Shown piece by piece: positions 1 through 5,060 of a stretch of DNA of 5,060 bases. This DNA is from Chloroflexota bacterium (GTDB lineage Bacteria > Chloroflexota > Dehalococcoidia > GIF9 > AB-539-J10). Location: positions 651,782 to 656,841 of the forward strand of contig CP070793.1 of NCBI GenBank assembly GCA_020346965.1, read 5' to 3'. The position numbers and the translations under genes are program-made. The notes below the pieces were generated by a model. It did not search any database. It saw only the letters and a list, made by a program, of their open reading frames with translations, and had not been told where the DNA came from. Numbering within the stretch: the first letter of the stretch is position 1; the number at the start of each line of letters is the position of its first letter.

Positions 1-921
1 ATCGCCGGGGCTACCGGCAGCGGCAAGACCGTCTGTCTCAACTCTCTGATCTGCTGTCTGCTGCTGAATAATACACCCTATGATGTGCGCTTCATCATGG
101 TTGACCCCAAGAGGGTGGAGTTGGTGAATTTCAATGCAGTGCCCCATCTGCTTGCTCCAGTGGTCGTGGACACTGACAAGGCTATAAAAGCTCTGAGATG
201 GCTTACTCAGGAGATGGACAATCGATATCGTCAGTTTGCTAAGGCAGGGGCGCGCAATATCGAGGGTTATAATAAGGACCGCTCGCCTGGAGAAGCGCTG
301 CCCTATTTAGTGCTCATCATTGATGAGCTGGCTGATTTAATGCTGACAGCTTTCGATGAGGTGGAGCATGCGCTTTGTCGATTGGCTCAATTGGCTCGTG
401 CTACCGGCATTCATCTCGTCGTAGCTACACAACGCCCTTCAGTCGATGTGATTACCGGGCTTATTAAAGCCAACTTTCCTACCCGCATTAGTTTTGCAGT
501 CACCTCTCACGTAGATTCCAGGACCATACTTGATATGGTGGGTGCTGAAAAATTACTGGGTAGAGGGGATATGCTGTACATGCCGACTGAAGCTAGCAAG
601 CCTAAACGCCTTCAAGGAAGCTTTGTTTCCGACCCTGAGATAGATAGGTTGGTTTATTTCTGGGGAAACCAGGGGCAGGTTGAGATGAGTTCTGTCGATT
701 TTGATGAGGTGGCCGATCGCCCGTTAGGTGGGCAAATAACTGCCCCCCCGGACCCTCTTCTGGAAGACGCAAAGCGACTGGCACAAGAATATAAGCATAT
801 CTCCACTTCTTTCTTACAGCGCCGTCTTCGAATTGGCTATCCCAGAGCTGCCCGCCTTATGGAAACACTGCAACAAGCAGGTCTGGCGGGCGCGGCTCAA
901 CCGGAGACGGACAAATCCTAA
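1..921 (+). CDS. ftsK: FtsK/SpoIIIE family DNA translocase, C-terminal part (5' end outside window)
   Basis: This is the motor and DNA-reading end of an FtsK/SpoIIIE translocase, a membrane-anchored hexameric ATPase that pumps double-stranded DNA through the division septum. The frame is open from base 1, giving 306 visible residues. Walker A GATGSGKT is at visible residues 3-10, MVDPKRVEL follows at 33-41, and Walker B LVLIIDE is at 103-109 (Asp108, Glu109). The family block ATQRPSVDVITG starts at 142 and GAEKLLGRGDML follows. A winged-helix gamma domain fills about residues 250-306, with SFLQRRLRIGYPRAARL as its DNA-recognition part; most relatives have GYNRAARL. The GTG at 85 is an internal Val, not a start, because Walker A lies upstream in the same frame. 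The protein ends at ...ETDKS, where relatives usually continue with a few residues such as REVL. The N-terminal membrane domain and linker lie left of the window, so FtsK, SpoIIIE or a second paralogue cannot be told apart. The family call is very secure. Confidence 0.95.
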   Translation: MAGATGSGKTVCLNSLICCLLLNNTPYDVRFIMVDPKRVELVNFNAVPHLLAPVVVDTDKAIKALRWLTQEMDNRYRQFAKAGARNIEGYNKDRSPGEALPYLVLIIDELADLMLTAFDEVEHALCRLAQLARATGIHLVVATQRPSVDVITGLIKANFPTRISFAVTSHVDSRTILDMVGAEKLLGRGDMLYMPTEASKPKRLQGSFVSDPEIDRLVYFWGNQGQVEMSSVDFDEVADRPLGGQITAPPDPLLEDAKRLAQEYKHISTSFLQRRLRIGYPRAARLMETLQQAGLAGAAQPETDKS

Positions 922-1017
922 TCTCTAAATATCAAGGAAATCCGAGATTCAGAATTTGAATGCCAGGACCTGTTTTTGCTTTGGATTTCGGTCAATAGTG
1001 TTTGGTATCTTCTCGTA
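922..1017. other. Convergent intergenic gap between ftsK and apgM, weak terminator signals only
   Basis: Two genes end facing each other here. ATTCA-GAATT-TGAAT (about 948-962) can form a 5-bp hairpin, and a T5 run follows at 973-977. GAAATCC (about 936-942) can also pair with GGATTTC about 45 bases further on. Together these could give a loose structure that slows polymerase from either side, but no compact GC-rich stem with an adjoining U-tract is present. I do not call a terminator. Confidence 0.3.
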
Positions 1018-2223
1018 TTAAGCGCCAAACTTATCCAGTTTCAAAGCATTCGCCATGGCTAACGGCATGATTTCCGTAGCCGGAAAACGCCCCATAGCAC
1101 CGGTAAGGCAGGCTTTTTCCGAGAATTCAGCCACATTATCGGGGCGGCACCACTTGGATTTCAGCATGAAAGGTACCGGATGCCAGCTATGCATGGCCAA
1201 AGTTGCAGGGGTAGAGTGGTCTCCGGTCACAATCAGAACATCCGGGTTCAGGCTGAGCAGGCTGGGAAGAGCCTTGTCAAGTTCTTCGATGGCCTCGACT
1301 TTAGCCTGAAAGTCACCATCTTCGCCTCGGGCATCGGCCGTCTTGAAATGGATGAAGAAGAAATCGTGTTTGGTATATTGTTGGTCTAGAGTATTCAGTT
1401 CGTCCATCATCGTTTCACCCGCCGGTAATATCTTCATGCCTACCAGTCGAGCCAACCCTCGGTACATAGGATACGCAGCGATGGCTGCTGGTTTTAATCT
1501 ATAGATTTCGGGTATGGAAGGGATGTCTGGGCGACGGGAAAAGCCACGCAGAAGCACCATGTTGGCGGGGGTTTTGCCTTGTAAGAGGCTGCTTGCTTGA
1601 GACACAAACTCGTTGGCAATTTCCGCGGTCTTCTGTGCCTGCTGAGATAATGCCTCTATCTTTCTAGGGGCTAGTCCTATTTGATGGGGGTCGGAATCTG
1701 ATAGCTCGGGAGATAAACCTTCGCCCCGGAGGATGAGCACAAATCTATGTTCTTTCACCGGCAGCACAGAGATGGCAACCCCCTCTACGGTAATATCACT
1801 CAATAAGCGGCATAGCACGGTATTCTTGTCTGTGGAAATCCGTCCTGCCCTCCTGTGGGTAATGGTTCCCTTGTCATCGACCGTGCAGAAGTTGCCCCGA
1901 GCGGCGATGTCGCCGGGCTTCAGTTTCACTTCTATTCCTAACGCTTCCATGACTCCCCGCCCGATGCTATATTGGATGGGGTCATAGCCAAAGATTGCCA
2001 GATGGCCCGGCGCGCTGCCAGGCGTAATTCCCGGGCTAACAGGGTCAATGAGCCCACAAAGGGAGTCCTTGGCTACGCGATTAAGGTTCGGCTTCGTGGC
2101 TGACTCCAGTTCCGTTTTACCGGTTTTAGTATGAGGTAAACCGCCTAGACCGTCCAGCGCCAAAAGCACTATTTTGGACGGGGATGTTCGTGACAATTTC
2201 TTCATGTGCTCAAAGCCAATCAT
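1018..2223 (-). CDS. apgM: 2,3-bisphosphoglycerate-independent phosphoglycerate mutase, archaeal type (ApgM)
   Basis: It interconverts 3-phosphoglycerate and 2-phosphoglycerate in cytosolic glycolysis/gluconeogenesis without a bisphosphoglycerate cofactor. It belongs to the alkaline phosphatase superfamily, and its length suits the roughly 400-residue ApgM family rather than the roughly 510-residue GpmI. Numbered from the ATG at 2223 (401 aa), metal-binding LLALDGLGG is near residue 20-28 (Asp24). GSAPGHLAIFGYDP is near 69-82, with Ser70 the likely phosphorylated nucleophile. KTADARGEDGD is near 294-304, and the second metal site TGDHSTPA plus MHSWHP is near 333-348. Most archaeal members have a Ser-Asp-x-Ala-Asn type motif at the nucleophile; the xPGHLA form is the bacterial branch as I recall it. 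The frame stays open upstream to a TTG at 2262 (414 aa), and another ATG lies at 2205 (395 aa). None of the three has a clear Shine-Dalgarno. I prefer 2223 because it is an ATG close to the first conserved strand, but the start is uncertain. It is convergent with ftsK and divergent from the small membrane protein gene. Confidence 0.9.
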   Translation of the reverse strand: MIGFEHMKKLSRTSPSKIVLLALDGLGGLPHTKTGKTELESATKPNLNRVAKDSLCGLIDPVSPGITPGSAPGHLAIFGYDPIQYSIGRGVMEALGIEVKLKPGDIAARGNFCTVDDKGTITHRRAGRISTDKNTVLCRLLSDITVEGVAISVLPVKEHRFVLILRGEGLSPELSDSDPHQIGLAPRKIEALSQQAQKTAEIANEFVSQASSLLQGKTPANMVLLRGFSRRPDIPSIPEIYRLKPAAIAAYPMYRGLARLVGMKILPAGETMMDELNTLDQQYTKHDFFFIHFKTADARGEDGDFQAKVEAIEELDKALPSLLSLNPDVLIVTGDHSTPATLAMHSWHPVPFMLKSKWCRPDNVAEFSEKACLTGAMGRFPATEIMPLAMANALKLDKFGA

Positions 2224-2302
2224 GGTATCTGTTATTTTACTTGGAGGCGTAGCCAAGTTCAAGTGTGTCCCGACTCTACTGTGACAGAATCTGCTTGATA
2301 GT

Positions 2303-2322
2303 AATAGGTGAACATACCTATT
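2303..2322. promoter_or_regulatory. Inverted repeat AATAGGT-N6-ACCTATT, candidate operator
   Basis: There are perfect 7-bp arms at 2303-2309 and 2316-2322 around the six bases GAACAT. The right arm overlaps the first two bases of the -35 hexamer of the promoter for the small membrane protein. That is the usual place for a repressor site, or for an activator touching the sigma factor. The apgM start is about 80 bases away on the other side, so one regulator could affect both genes. The regulator is not in the window. The symmetry is plain; the function is inferred. Confidence 0.45.
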
Positions 2323-2347
2323 GACGAAATATTCGTTTTCATATAAT
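2321..2347 (+). promoter_or_regulatory. Sigma-70 type promoter for the small membrane protein
   Basis: TTGACG at 2321-2326 matches the -35 consensus in five of six bases and TATAAT at 2342-2347 is a perfect -10. The spacer is 15 bases, shorter than the ideal 17. Transcription would begin near 2354, leaving a leader of about 30 bases that carries the Shine-Dalgarno. A second short dyad, ACGAA-ATA-TTCGT (2324-2336), overlaps the -35 and enters the spacer. A short spacer together with symmetry between the boxes would suit an activator that distorts the promoter, but this is speculation. Confidence 0.6.
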
Positions 2348-2367
2348 ACTAGTGATAATTCAATTAC

Positions 2368-2377
2368 AGGAGGTGAT
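2368..2377 (+). promoter_or_regulatory. Near-perfect Shine-Dalgarno AGGAGGTGAT
   Basis: Ten consecutive bases are complementary to the anti-Shine-Dalgarno end of 16S rRNA, placed five bases before the ATG at 2383. It is by far the strongest ribosome binding site in the window. It fixes the start of a gene that would otherwise be dismissed as too short, and it suggests high translation. Confidence 0.85.
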
Positions 2378-2382
2378 AATCT

Positions 2383-2547
2383 ATGTTTGGTCTTCTTGGA
2401 TCAATACCTAGCTTGAGTCTTATTGCGGGAATCGTCACCCTGATCTTCGGTATCATCGTAATGATTTTCCCCAAAATCCTCAACTATCTGGTGGGCATCT
2501 GGCTCATCATAATAGGGGTGGCGGCGCTTATCGCCTATTTTACTTAG
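2383..2547 (+). CDS. Small two-helix membrane protein, DUF3096-like
   Basis: This is a 54-residue protein starting MFGLLGSIPS and ending in ALIAYFT. It is almost wholly hydrophobic. One membrane segment runs over about residues 10-29 and a second over about 36-53, joined by a short turn around Phe-Pro-Lys (29-31) that holds the only lysine. The layout of a hydrophobic helix, xFPKILNYLVGIW, then LIIIGVAAL resembles the small DUF3096 family as I remember it (PRLLNYIVGIYLIIIGI-like), whose function is unknown. A perfect TATAAT, a near-perfect Shine-Dalgarno and an ATG at proper spacing support a real gene. It stands alone: divergent from apgM and convergent with the methyltransferase gene. Its size and hydrophobicity suit a membrane-stress peptide or a subunit of a larger complex, but nothing in the sequence decides this. 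That it is a gene is fairly sure; the family name is moderately sure. Confidence 0.78.
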   Translation: MFGLLGSIPSLSLIAGIVTLIFGIIVMIFPKILNYLVGIWLIIIGVAALIAYFT

Positions 2548-2699
2548 TTAGAAGCGGAGAAGATTCATAGCGGGTGGTAGAGGATTAGAGCTTCGACTTT
2601 CATAAGCTTGGATTAGGGGAGGCCGCGCCGGGCTGGGGGATTTGATAGCTCAGCAGCTAATTCACGTCTCGAAAAATGAGGCAATTGGATAAGGCCGTG
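2548..2699. other. Convergent intergenic region, short hairpins, no convincing terminator
   Basis: This lies between the 3' ends of the small membrane protein gene and the methyltransferase gene. It holds two weak stem-loops: AGCTT at 2589-2593 with AAGCT at 2604-2608, and TAGCT-CAGC-AGCTA at 2646-2659. It also has a G-rich stretch near 2617-2640. Neither stem is followed by a T-run in the needed direction, so I see no standard intrinsic terminator. No reading frame of gene-like character was seen. Confidence 0.35.
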
Positions 2700-3425
2700 C
2701 TATTCTACGGAAACAGATTCTTTTCTCGTGGCGTATATAGCGACACTTTTGGGGCACAGGCGATTTAGTAAGCCTTCCACCCAGCGGAAGAATCTGTGAT
2801 TAGTGCGTAAATCCCATTCTAAGAACCTGTTGTAGAGAAAAGGCATTGGGGCATTTTCTTTTTTAACACCAAAAACACAGCGAAGTACCCAGTAAAAGGA
2901 ATGAAAGGCATGCTTGTGGCGAACAGTATAGACGGATAAGCCAGCACCGTTTGCCAGGTCTAGAAGTTCCCGCGTTTTGTATTTTCTGATATGCCCCCCG
3001 GGGAAACCGTAGTAATCTCCGGATAGCTTCCAACAAATAGACTCGGTCAGGTAATGTGGCACGCTAATCCCAATTGCGCCATCTTTGCTGAGCACTCTGA
3101 TTAATTCTTCAACCGCACTCTTGTCTTCGGGAATATGCTCCAGGACCTCAGAGCAAATAATCTTGTTGAAGATGCCATCTTTGAAAGGTAACTTCGTCAC
3201 ATTGGCAATGATAAGATGATAGTTGCCTTCAATTCCCTTTTGCTCTCTAAGTGAATCTAACATATACTTGTTCTTTTTTACGCATACTGTGTCAATATCA
3301 AAAGCCACGATTTGGGAATGATTCTTATTACAGACTTCCCATGAGTGTCTGCCATTGCCACAACCGGCGTCTAAAGTAATATCGCCGTCCTTAACCCCCA
3401 GAAGCTCGGGTTCCACGGTAATCAT
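2700..3425 (-). CDS. Class I SAM-dependent methyltransferase (Methyltransf_11 type)
   Basis: This 241-residue protein has a Rossmann-type methyltransferase fold. The SAM-binding motif I, LDAGCGNGRHSWEV, is at residues 18-31. The acidic end of strand 2 is in VAFDID (Asp43 or Asp45), IIANVTKLPF is at 72-81 and IICSEVLEHIPE at 89-100. RVLSKDGAIGISVPH (110-124) is the usual strand before the substrate-binding half. The C-terminal third (YGFPGGHIRKY, then FHSFYWVLRCVFG) is aromatic and basic, which could suit a lipid-linked or membrane-bound acceptor. The acceptor itself cannot be read from the sequence. The start ATG overlaps the stop of the upstream glycosyltransferase as ATGA (3422-3425), so the two are probably translationally coupled; AGAGGT about 14 bases before the ATG may serve as a distant ribosome site. 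The methyltransferase class is secure and the substrate unknown. Modification of the sugar, or of the lipid that the partner enzyme glycosylates, is an inference from context. Confidence 0.9.
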   Translation of the reverse strand: MITVEPELLGVKDGDITLDAGCGNGRHSWEVCNKNHSQIVAFDIDTVCVKKNKYMLDSLREQKGIEGNYHLIIANVTKLPFKDGIFNKIICSEVLEHIPEDKSAVEELIRVLSKDGAIGISVPHYLTESICWKLSGDYYGFPGGHIRKYKTRELLDLANGAGLSVYTVRHKHAFHSFYWVLRCVFGVKKENAPMPFLYNRFLEWDLRTNHRFFRWVEGLLNRLCPKSVAIYATRKESVSVE

Positions 3426-4675
3426 CTTGTTGTCAGTACCTCTTGATAGACATCAAGCGTTTTTCTGGCTGCTTGCTCCCAACTGAATTTCTCTTCCACT
3501 CTTTTTCTACCTGCCTCGCTCATCCGCTCTTGCGCCCGTTTATCATTGAGCAACTGTTTAATGGTGGCAGCCAGGGCATCAGCACTTCCTGGAGGCACCA
3601 AAATGCCTGCATCGCCTACGACCTCGGGCAGTGCTCCACCAGTGGTAGCGATAACGGGGGTACCGCAGGCCATGGCCTCGGCGGCAGGTAGTCCGAAACC
3701 TTCATAAATGGAGGGCACTACTGCGATTTGGGCAGCGGAGTAATGTTTTGCCAGTTCTTCGCGTGTTAGCCGCCCGCTAAAGTGCACCGTCCCGTCTAAA
3801 TTTAACTTTTCTACCAGTTGCAAACCGTATGAAGGCAACGGCCCCACATCATCCGTATATGAAGAGTGTCGCGCTGCATCGTCTACAACAGTCAGCTTTA
3901 TCCCATCGTCTCTTAGCTGTTGTAATGCTTTCAATAGATAAAGTATCCCCTTCTTCCTATCGTCCGTGTTACCGACCATGATTAAGCCATTTCGGTTATT
4001 GCTTGACTCCTTGTTTCTGCTGTAAATGCTGGTATCTATGCCATTATAGACCACTCTTATTTTGTCAGCGGGGACCTTGAAGAAAAATTCTGTTCTTTCG
4101 GCTGCACTTTGAGACACTGTGATTATTCGGTCCAGCCGCCGCGAGACAAAAGCTTGCATACGGATGAAAGAATAGAATTTTCGAATTCTCCATTTATCCC
4201 TGAGTCCGTTCGCTTGTTCCAGGTCGGCTTGCCTGTCTATGGGGAGTGGATGATGTATGGTAGCTATTACCGGTATGTTTAACCTTTTGGTCAGAAGAAG
4301 CCCGTATCCGAGGCATTGATTGTCATGAATAATATCGAAGCGACGTTGTTTACAGAGCTCTCTTATCTTGGCATAAGCCCTGAAGCTAAATGACAAAGGC
4401 TCGACGAACATTCCCTGACGGGTGGCACATAGTTCATATAAATCGACGAGGTTTCTTACTTTGGGGAGATTGGTTCTCAGAGAGCTTTCTGGATGGTAAA
4501 TGCTTAGACTCTTCAGGCAGTGCAGGATTACGTCTTCTACTTCGGGGAGAGGCGGACTGGCTATTACCTCTACTTCATGCCCCATCCGCCGGAACTCGCG
4601 CGCTAGATAGTAGATATAGATGCCTTGCCCACCGCTGTAAGGATTTCCTCTATAGGTCAGCAGGCAAATTCTCAT
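3422..4675 (-). CDS. GT4 family glycosyltransferase (GT-B fold)
   Basis: A retaining glycosyltransferase of 417 residues that moves a sugar from a nucleotide sugar to an acceptor, probably at the cytoplasmic membrane face. The N-terminal domain opens MRICLLTYRGNPYSGGQGIYIYYLARE, with the glycine-rich GGQG at 15-18. FDIIHDNQ (about 113-120) and ATIHHP (138-143) follow. The C-terminal donor domain has RVVYNGID (207-214), LIMVGNTDDRKKGILYLLKAL and VHFSGRL. Its hallmark is VPSIYEGFGLPAAEAMACGTPVIA, with the EX7E pair Glu325 and Glu333. The frame is open to an ATG at 4777, which would add 34 residues (MSFFSLCCRR...). I reject that extension because the family begins at this strand, the extra residues look random, and an extended -10 promoter lies inside it. 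The ribosome site before 4675 is weak. It is the first gene of an operon with the overlapping methyltransferase. Donor and acceptor are unknown; a lipid, carotenoid-like or exopolysaccharide acceptor is possible. Confidence 0.9.
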   Translation of the reverse strand: MRICLLTYRGNPYSGGQGIYIYYLAREFRRMGHEVEVIASPPLPEVEDVILHCLKSLSIYHPESSLRTNLPKVRNLVDLYELCATRQGMFVEPLSFSFRAYAKIRELCKQRRFDIIHDNQCLGYGLLLTKRLNIPVIATIHHPLPIDRQADLEQANGLRDKWRIRKFYSFIRMQAFVSRRLDRIITVSQSAAERTEFFFKVPADKIRVVYNGIDTSIYSRNKESSNNRNGLIMVGNTDDRKKGILYLLKALQQLRDDGIKLTVVDDAARHSSYTDDVGPLPSYGLQLVEKLNLDGTVHFSGRLTREELAKHYSAAQIAVVPSIYEGFGLPAAEAMACGTPVIATTGGALPEVVGDAGILVPPGSADALAATIKQLLNDKRAQERMSEAGRKRVEEKFSWEQAARKTLDVYQEVLTTR

Positions 4676-4709
4676 ATCTTCTACCAGGATAGCTCTTGAG
4701 GGACGCACA

Positions 4710-4718
4710 ATTATAGCA
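4710..4718 (-). promoter_or_regulatory. Extended -10 promoter of the glycosyltransferase operon
   Basis: Read on the minus strand this is TGC-TATAAT: a perfect -10 hexamer (4710-4715) with the extended-10 TG one base upstream (4717-4718). No good -35 lies 16-18 bases above it, which an extended -10 can tolerate. Transcription would begin near 4703, about 28 bases before the ATG at 4675 and downstream of the alternative ATG at 4777. It therefore also argues for the shorter protein. Confidence 0.55.
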
Positions 4719-4785
4719 TGATTGCCGGGTTCATATGACTTGACTGCGCGCCTGCAGCAAAGCGAGAAAAAGCTCACTCTCGAGA

Positions 4786-4815
4786 TTGAAAGTTACAGCA
4801 ACTGTAAAGTATAAT
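4786..4815 (+). promoter_or_regulatory. tRNA-His promoter
   Basis: TTGAAA (-35, 4786-4791) and TATAAT (-10, 4810-4815) are separated by 18 bases. The first base of the mature tRNA comes 14 bases after the -10, so the 5' leader would be only a few bases. The spacer contains a perfect dyad, described separately. Confidence 0.7.
4793..4807. repeat. Inverted repeat TTACAG-CAA-CTGTAA in the tRNA promoter spacer
   Basis: Perfect 6-bp arms (4793-4798 and 4802-4807) with a three-base centre sit wholly between the -35 and -10 boxes of the tRNA-His promoter. It is also about 120 bases upstream of the leftward operon's likely start codon. A spacer dyad is where a MerR-like or repressor protein would bind, although tRNA genes seldom have such control. 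A dyad of this size can occur by chance. Confidence 0.4.
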
Positions 4816-4828
4816 ACCTGTGGTTGTG

Positions 4829-4904
4829 GTGAGCGTAGCCCAGTGGTTAAGGCGCCAGGTTGTGGCCCTGGAGATCGTGGGTTCAAATCCCACCGTTCAC
4901 CCCA
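4829..4904 (+). tRNA. tRNA-His, anticodon GTG
   Basis: A full cloverleaf can be folded by eye. The acceptor stem GTGAGCG (4829-4835) pairs with CGTTCAC (4894-4900), with one G-T wobble. The D arm has GCC...GGC around CAGTGGTTAA. The anticodon stem CCAGG (4855-4859) pairs with CCTGG (4867-4871) around TTGTGGC, placing anticodon GTG at 4862-4864. The T arm is GTGGG-TTCAAAT-CCCAC (4877-4893). The discriminator is C73 (4901) and CCA is encoded at 4902-4904. The base just upstream, G4828, can serve as the extra G-1 that pairs with C73, the special identity mark of bacterial tRNA-His; this confirms the amino acid. It is a single-copy-looking gene with its own promoter. Confidence 0.98.
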
Positions 4905-5060
4905 CCATATTCTTATCTGCCCCGCGTCTGTGGGTGGCGAAAACCCAGGCTCTGGTTTTCTTGATGAAGTCTCTGACCTCTTCGTCGGTGCGGAAGTCTT
5001 CTTCGCTGAAGCGGTCACGATGAACCATCTTGTCGAGCGGCCTCATCAGTTTGGGTCTTG
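4897..5060 (-). CDS. Unrecognised protein, C-terminal 53 residues (5' end outside window)
   Basis: A frame enters from the right edge and runs 53 codons to a TGA at 4897-4899. It includes KLMRPLDKMVHRDRF and ends ...RRGADKNMVG. The stretch is charged and helical in character (SEEDFRTDEEVRDFIKKTR). By hand count 37 of 53 codons end in G or C, with many GAC, TTC, ATC and AAG, which looks like real coding sequence. I do not recognise the family. The ATGs at 5044-5046 and 5026-5028 have no ribosome site before them, so the gene probably begins outside the window. Its last residues are encoded by the antisense of the tRNA-His 3' end, an 8-base overlap. That means either a natural tail-to-tail overlap or a gene carried on an element inserted at the tRNA. 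The frames through the tRNA body on either strand are spurious. Confidence 0.6.
   Translation of the reverse strand, partial: RPKLMRPLDKMVHRDRFSEEDFRTDEEVRDFIKKTRAWVFATHRRGADKNMVG
4940..4959 (+). terminator. Possible intrinsic terminator after tRNA-His
   Basis: AAAACCCAG (4940-4948) can pair with CTGGTTTT (4952-4959) around a three-base loop, with one bulged C. The T-run lies on the right arm, 35-55 bases after the tRNA. The GC core is only four pairs. The structure also lies inside the coding frame on the other strand, so it is a weak call. Confidence 0.3.

Noticed and set aside
602..784. Minus-strand 60-codon frame inside ftsK.
   Set aside because: It lies antisense to the conserved translocase and its gamma-domain linker, with no start signal.
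1055..1987. Several plus-strand frames of 69-84 codons within apgM.
   Set aside because: They are antisense to a strongly conserved enzyme, have no ribosome sites and show no protein-like character.
2303..2322. The GAAC inside the dyad as a LexA/SOS box.
   Set aside because: A Bacillus-type box needs GAAC-N4-GTTC; the matching GTTC half is absent.
2589..2608. AGCTT...AAGCT stem-loop as a terminator of the small membrane protein gene.
   Set aside because: It has only five pairs, a ten-base loop and no T-run after it.
2635..2690. A tRNA-like stretch: GGGGATTTGATAGCTCAGCAG resembles the acceptor and D arm of a tRNA.
   Set aside because: No anticodon stem and no T arm (GGTTCGAATCC-like) follow at the right distance, and the 3' acceptor strand is missing. 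The likeness rests on TAGCTCAGC alone.
4390..4692. Plus-strand 100-codon frame antisense to the glycosyltransferase N-terminus.
   Set aside because: The opposite strand carries the conserved GT4 motifs in order. This frame has no ribosome site or recognisable domain.
4731..5023. Long frames on both strands across the tRNA (for example a minus-strand frame with WDLNPRSPGPQPGALTTGLRSPQ).
   Set aside because: This peptide pattern is the well-known artefact of translating a tRNA gene antisense. The tRNA itself explains the sequence.

Overview
The window looks like ordinary bacterial chromosome at moderate GC. It carries an FtsK/SpoIIIE-type translocase, the archaeal-type phosphoglycerate mutase found in a bacterial subgroup, a tiny two-helix membrane protein, a glycosyltransferase/methyltransferase pair and a tRNA-His. 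From the style of these proteins (GYPRAARL in the FtsK gamma domain, the GSAPGHLAIFGYDP form of ApgM, a DUF3096-like small protein) I would guess an anaerobe of the Chloroflexota, perhaps Dehalococcoidia. That is recollection of families, not a search, and is weak.

Layout. 1-921 (+): the C-terminal 306 codons of an FtsK/SpoIIIE DNA translocase, open at the left edge. 1018-about 2223 (-): a cofactor-independent phosphoglycerate mutase, convergent with the translocase across a 96-base gap. About 2224-2382: a divergent intergenic region with a clear + strand promoter, two small dyads and a near-perfect Shine-Dalgarno. 2383-2547 (+): a 54-codon hydrophobic protein. 2548-2699: no gene and no convincing terminator. 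2700-4675 (-): a two-gene operon, GT4 glycosyltransferase then class I methyltransferase, joined by an ATGA overlap. 4676-4828: a divergent promoter region, an extended -10 facing left for the operon and a TTGAAA-18-TATAAT promoter facing right for the tRNA. 4829-4904 (+): tRNA-His(GTG) with encoded CCA. 4897-5060 (-): the C-terminal end of an unrecognised protein whose stop codon lies inside the tRNA 3' end.

The genes do not form one pathway. The translocase serves chromosome segregation and ApgM serves glycolysis/gluconeogenesis. The GT/MT pair probably glycosylates and methylates a lipid or cell-surface acceptor. I found no CRISPR, transposase or complete new system. The points worth a second look are the promoter architecture of the small membrane protein, the dyad inside the tRNA-His promoter, and the reading frame running into the tRNA 3' end, a classic attachment-site position.
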